DNA of 64,000 nucleotides from Pseudomonas sp. MN1F (GTDB lineage: Bacteria > Pseudomonadota > Gammaproteobacteria > Pseudomonadales > Pseudomonadaceae): assembly GCF_009391885.1 (NCBI RefSeq), contig NZ_VZII01000007.1, forward strand, positions 186,001 to 250,000, written 5' to 3'. The notes beneath the pieces were generated by a model that ran no database searches, was not told where the DNA came from, and saw only the letters and a program-made list of their open reading frames with translations. Position 1 is the first letter of the stretch, and the number at the start of each line of letters is the position of its first letter. The position numbers and the translations under genes are program-made. Shown one piece after another: positions 63,470-64,000 of the stretch.

Positions 63470-63931
63470 CTATTTGTCGCGGCGCTCGTACTCGCCTTCG
63501 ATCACGTTCGGGCGATGGCCGCTATCACGCGGCTGCGCCTGGAACGGGTCGTCCTGGAACGCGCGCTGGCGCAGGGTCTGGGCTTCAGCGCGTTCGCGCA
63601 TCTTGCGCGCCGCCAGATGGCGGGTGAACGGCAGCAGGCACAGCAGGCCCAGCACGTCACTGATGAAGCCTGGCAGCAGCAGCAAACCGCCACCCACGGC
63701 CAGCATCAGGCCCTGGAACATGTCCTCGGCGGGCAGTTCGCCACGCTGCAGGCTTTCACGGGCACGCAAGGCCGTGGCGAGGCCCGCCACACGGACCACC
63801 AGCACACCCAGGGCGGAACCGGCGATGATCAGCAGCAACGCCGGGAAGAAACCGATGGCGCCAGCAACCTTGACGAAGACGAACAGCTCCAGCACCGGAA
63901 ACAGTAGAAACAGCAGTAGAAAAGCACGCAT
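63470..63931 (-). CDS. fxsA: FxsA-family membrane protein
   Basis: A 153-residue inner-membrane protein with hydrophobic segments at about 2-20, 25-48 and 70-90, followed by a charged C-terminal tail (DSGHRPNVIEGEYERRDK). The motif LLFPVLELFVFVKVAGAIGF is typical. E. coli FxsA relieves F-plasmid exclusion of phage T7; its normal role is unknown. The ATG at 63931 is used; a TTG one codon before would fit the ribosome-binding site equally well. Same strand and order as groES-fxsA in P. aeruginosa. The last 69 bases of the window hold only its leader. Confidence 0.88.
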   Translation of the reverse strand: MRAFLLLFLLFPVLELFVFVKVAGAIGFFPALLLIIAGSALGVLVVRVAGLATALRARESLQRGELPAEDMFQGLMLAVGGGLLLLPGFISDVLGLLCLLPFTRHLAARKMRERAEAQTLRQRAFQDDPFQAQPRDSGHRPNVIEGEYERRDK

Positions 63932-64000
63932 CAAAGCATTCCTCGTCGGAAGAGACCCTTCCTGTAAGACCTACAGATGGATGCGTGCGCTCAGGATTTC

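Overview
The window is a 64-kb piece of chromosome from a Pseudomonas of the P. putida group. The evidence is the high-GC codon usage, the species-type REP palindromes (arms reading GGCCTCTTCGCGGG), an intact pcaRKFTBDC protocatechuate cluster next to a ttgC-type efflux gene, an MvaT/TurA homologue, BifA, ColRS and GroESL. Almost every gene has a recognisable family. I see no insertion sequence, prophage, CRISPR array, rRNA or tRNA, so this reads as core genome rather than an island.

Layout. 1-4 kb: 3' end of an RND outer-membrane channel gene (ttgC), a BenF-like OprD-family porin, a LysR regulator and a DUF962 membrane protein. 4-12 kb: the beta-ketoadipate cluster pcaC-D-B-T-F-K-R on the minus strand, with PcaR-type operators upstream of pcaF, pcaK and pcaR. 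12-18 kb: a small charged protein, the phosphate transporter pitA, a HerA-like ATPase and an McpG/PctC-like chemoreceptor behind a sigma-28-like promoter. 18-21 kb: a tightly overlapping glycosyltransferase / deacetylase / flippase-like operon, the best candidate here for an uncharacterised pathway. 21-27 kb: purU, mvaT, sbcB, a PilZ protein, a lipoprotein and pykA. 27-36 kb: an Fe-S flavin reductase, class I fumarase, a GNAT/nitrilase pair, an NTF2-like protein, a DJ-1 protein, a cardiolipin-synthase-like enzyme with YceI, and a serine beta-lactamase-fold protein. 36-44 kb: olsBA (ornithine lipids), acpH, arsR-xenB, a coiled-coil membrane protein, an SDR, argP/argO and sodB. 44-56 kb: bifA, a four-gene imelysin/di-heme operon behind a Fur-like box, and mexVW-type RND genes. 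56-61 kb: the ColRS two-component system with two probable target units (methyltransferase-WapQ-exported peptide, and a PAP2 phosphatase), each behind a ColR-like box. 61-64 kb: groEL-groES behind a sigma-32-like promoter, then fxsA.

How the genes work together. The pca cluster takes up protocatechuate/4-hydroxybenzoate (PcaK, probably with the porin) and converts carboxymuconate to succinyl-CoA and acetyl-CoA. pcaGH and pcaIJ are not in the window. A recurring theme is the envelope: ColRS and its targets, ornithine lipid synthesis, cardiolipin synthase, two RND systems, the glycolipid-like operon, and c-di-GMP control through BifA and a PilZ protein.

Synteny. As I recall the gene numbers, the order purU-mvaT-sbcB-pykA-fumA-olsBA-xenB-sodB-bifA-icmP-mexVW-colSR-groEL-groES-fxsA follows P. 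aeruginosa PAO1, whereas in P. putida KT2440 pykA and groEL are neighbours and the intervening block lies elsewhere. All start sites below were chosen from ribosome-binding sites, homologous N-termini and overlaps read in the sequence; no database search was possible.
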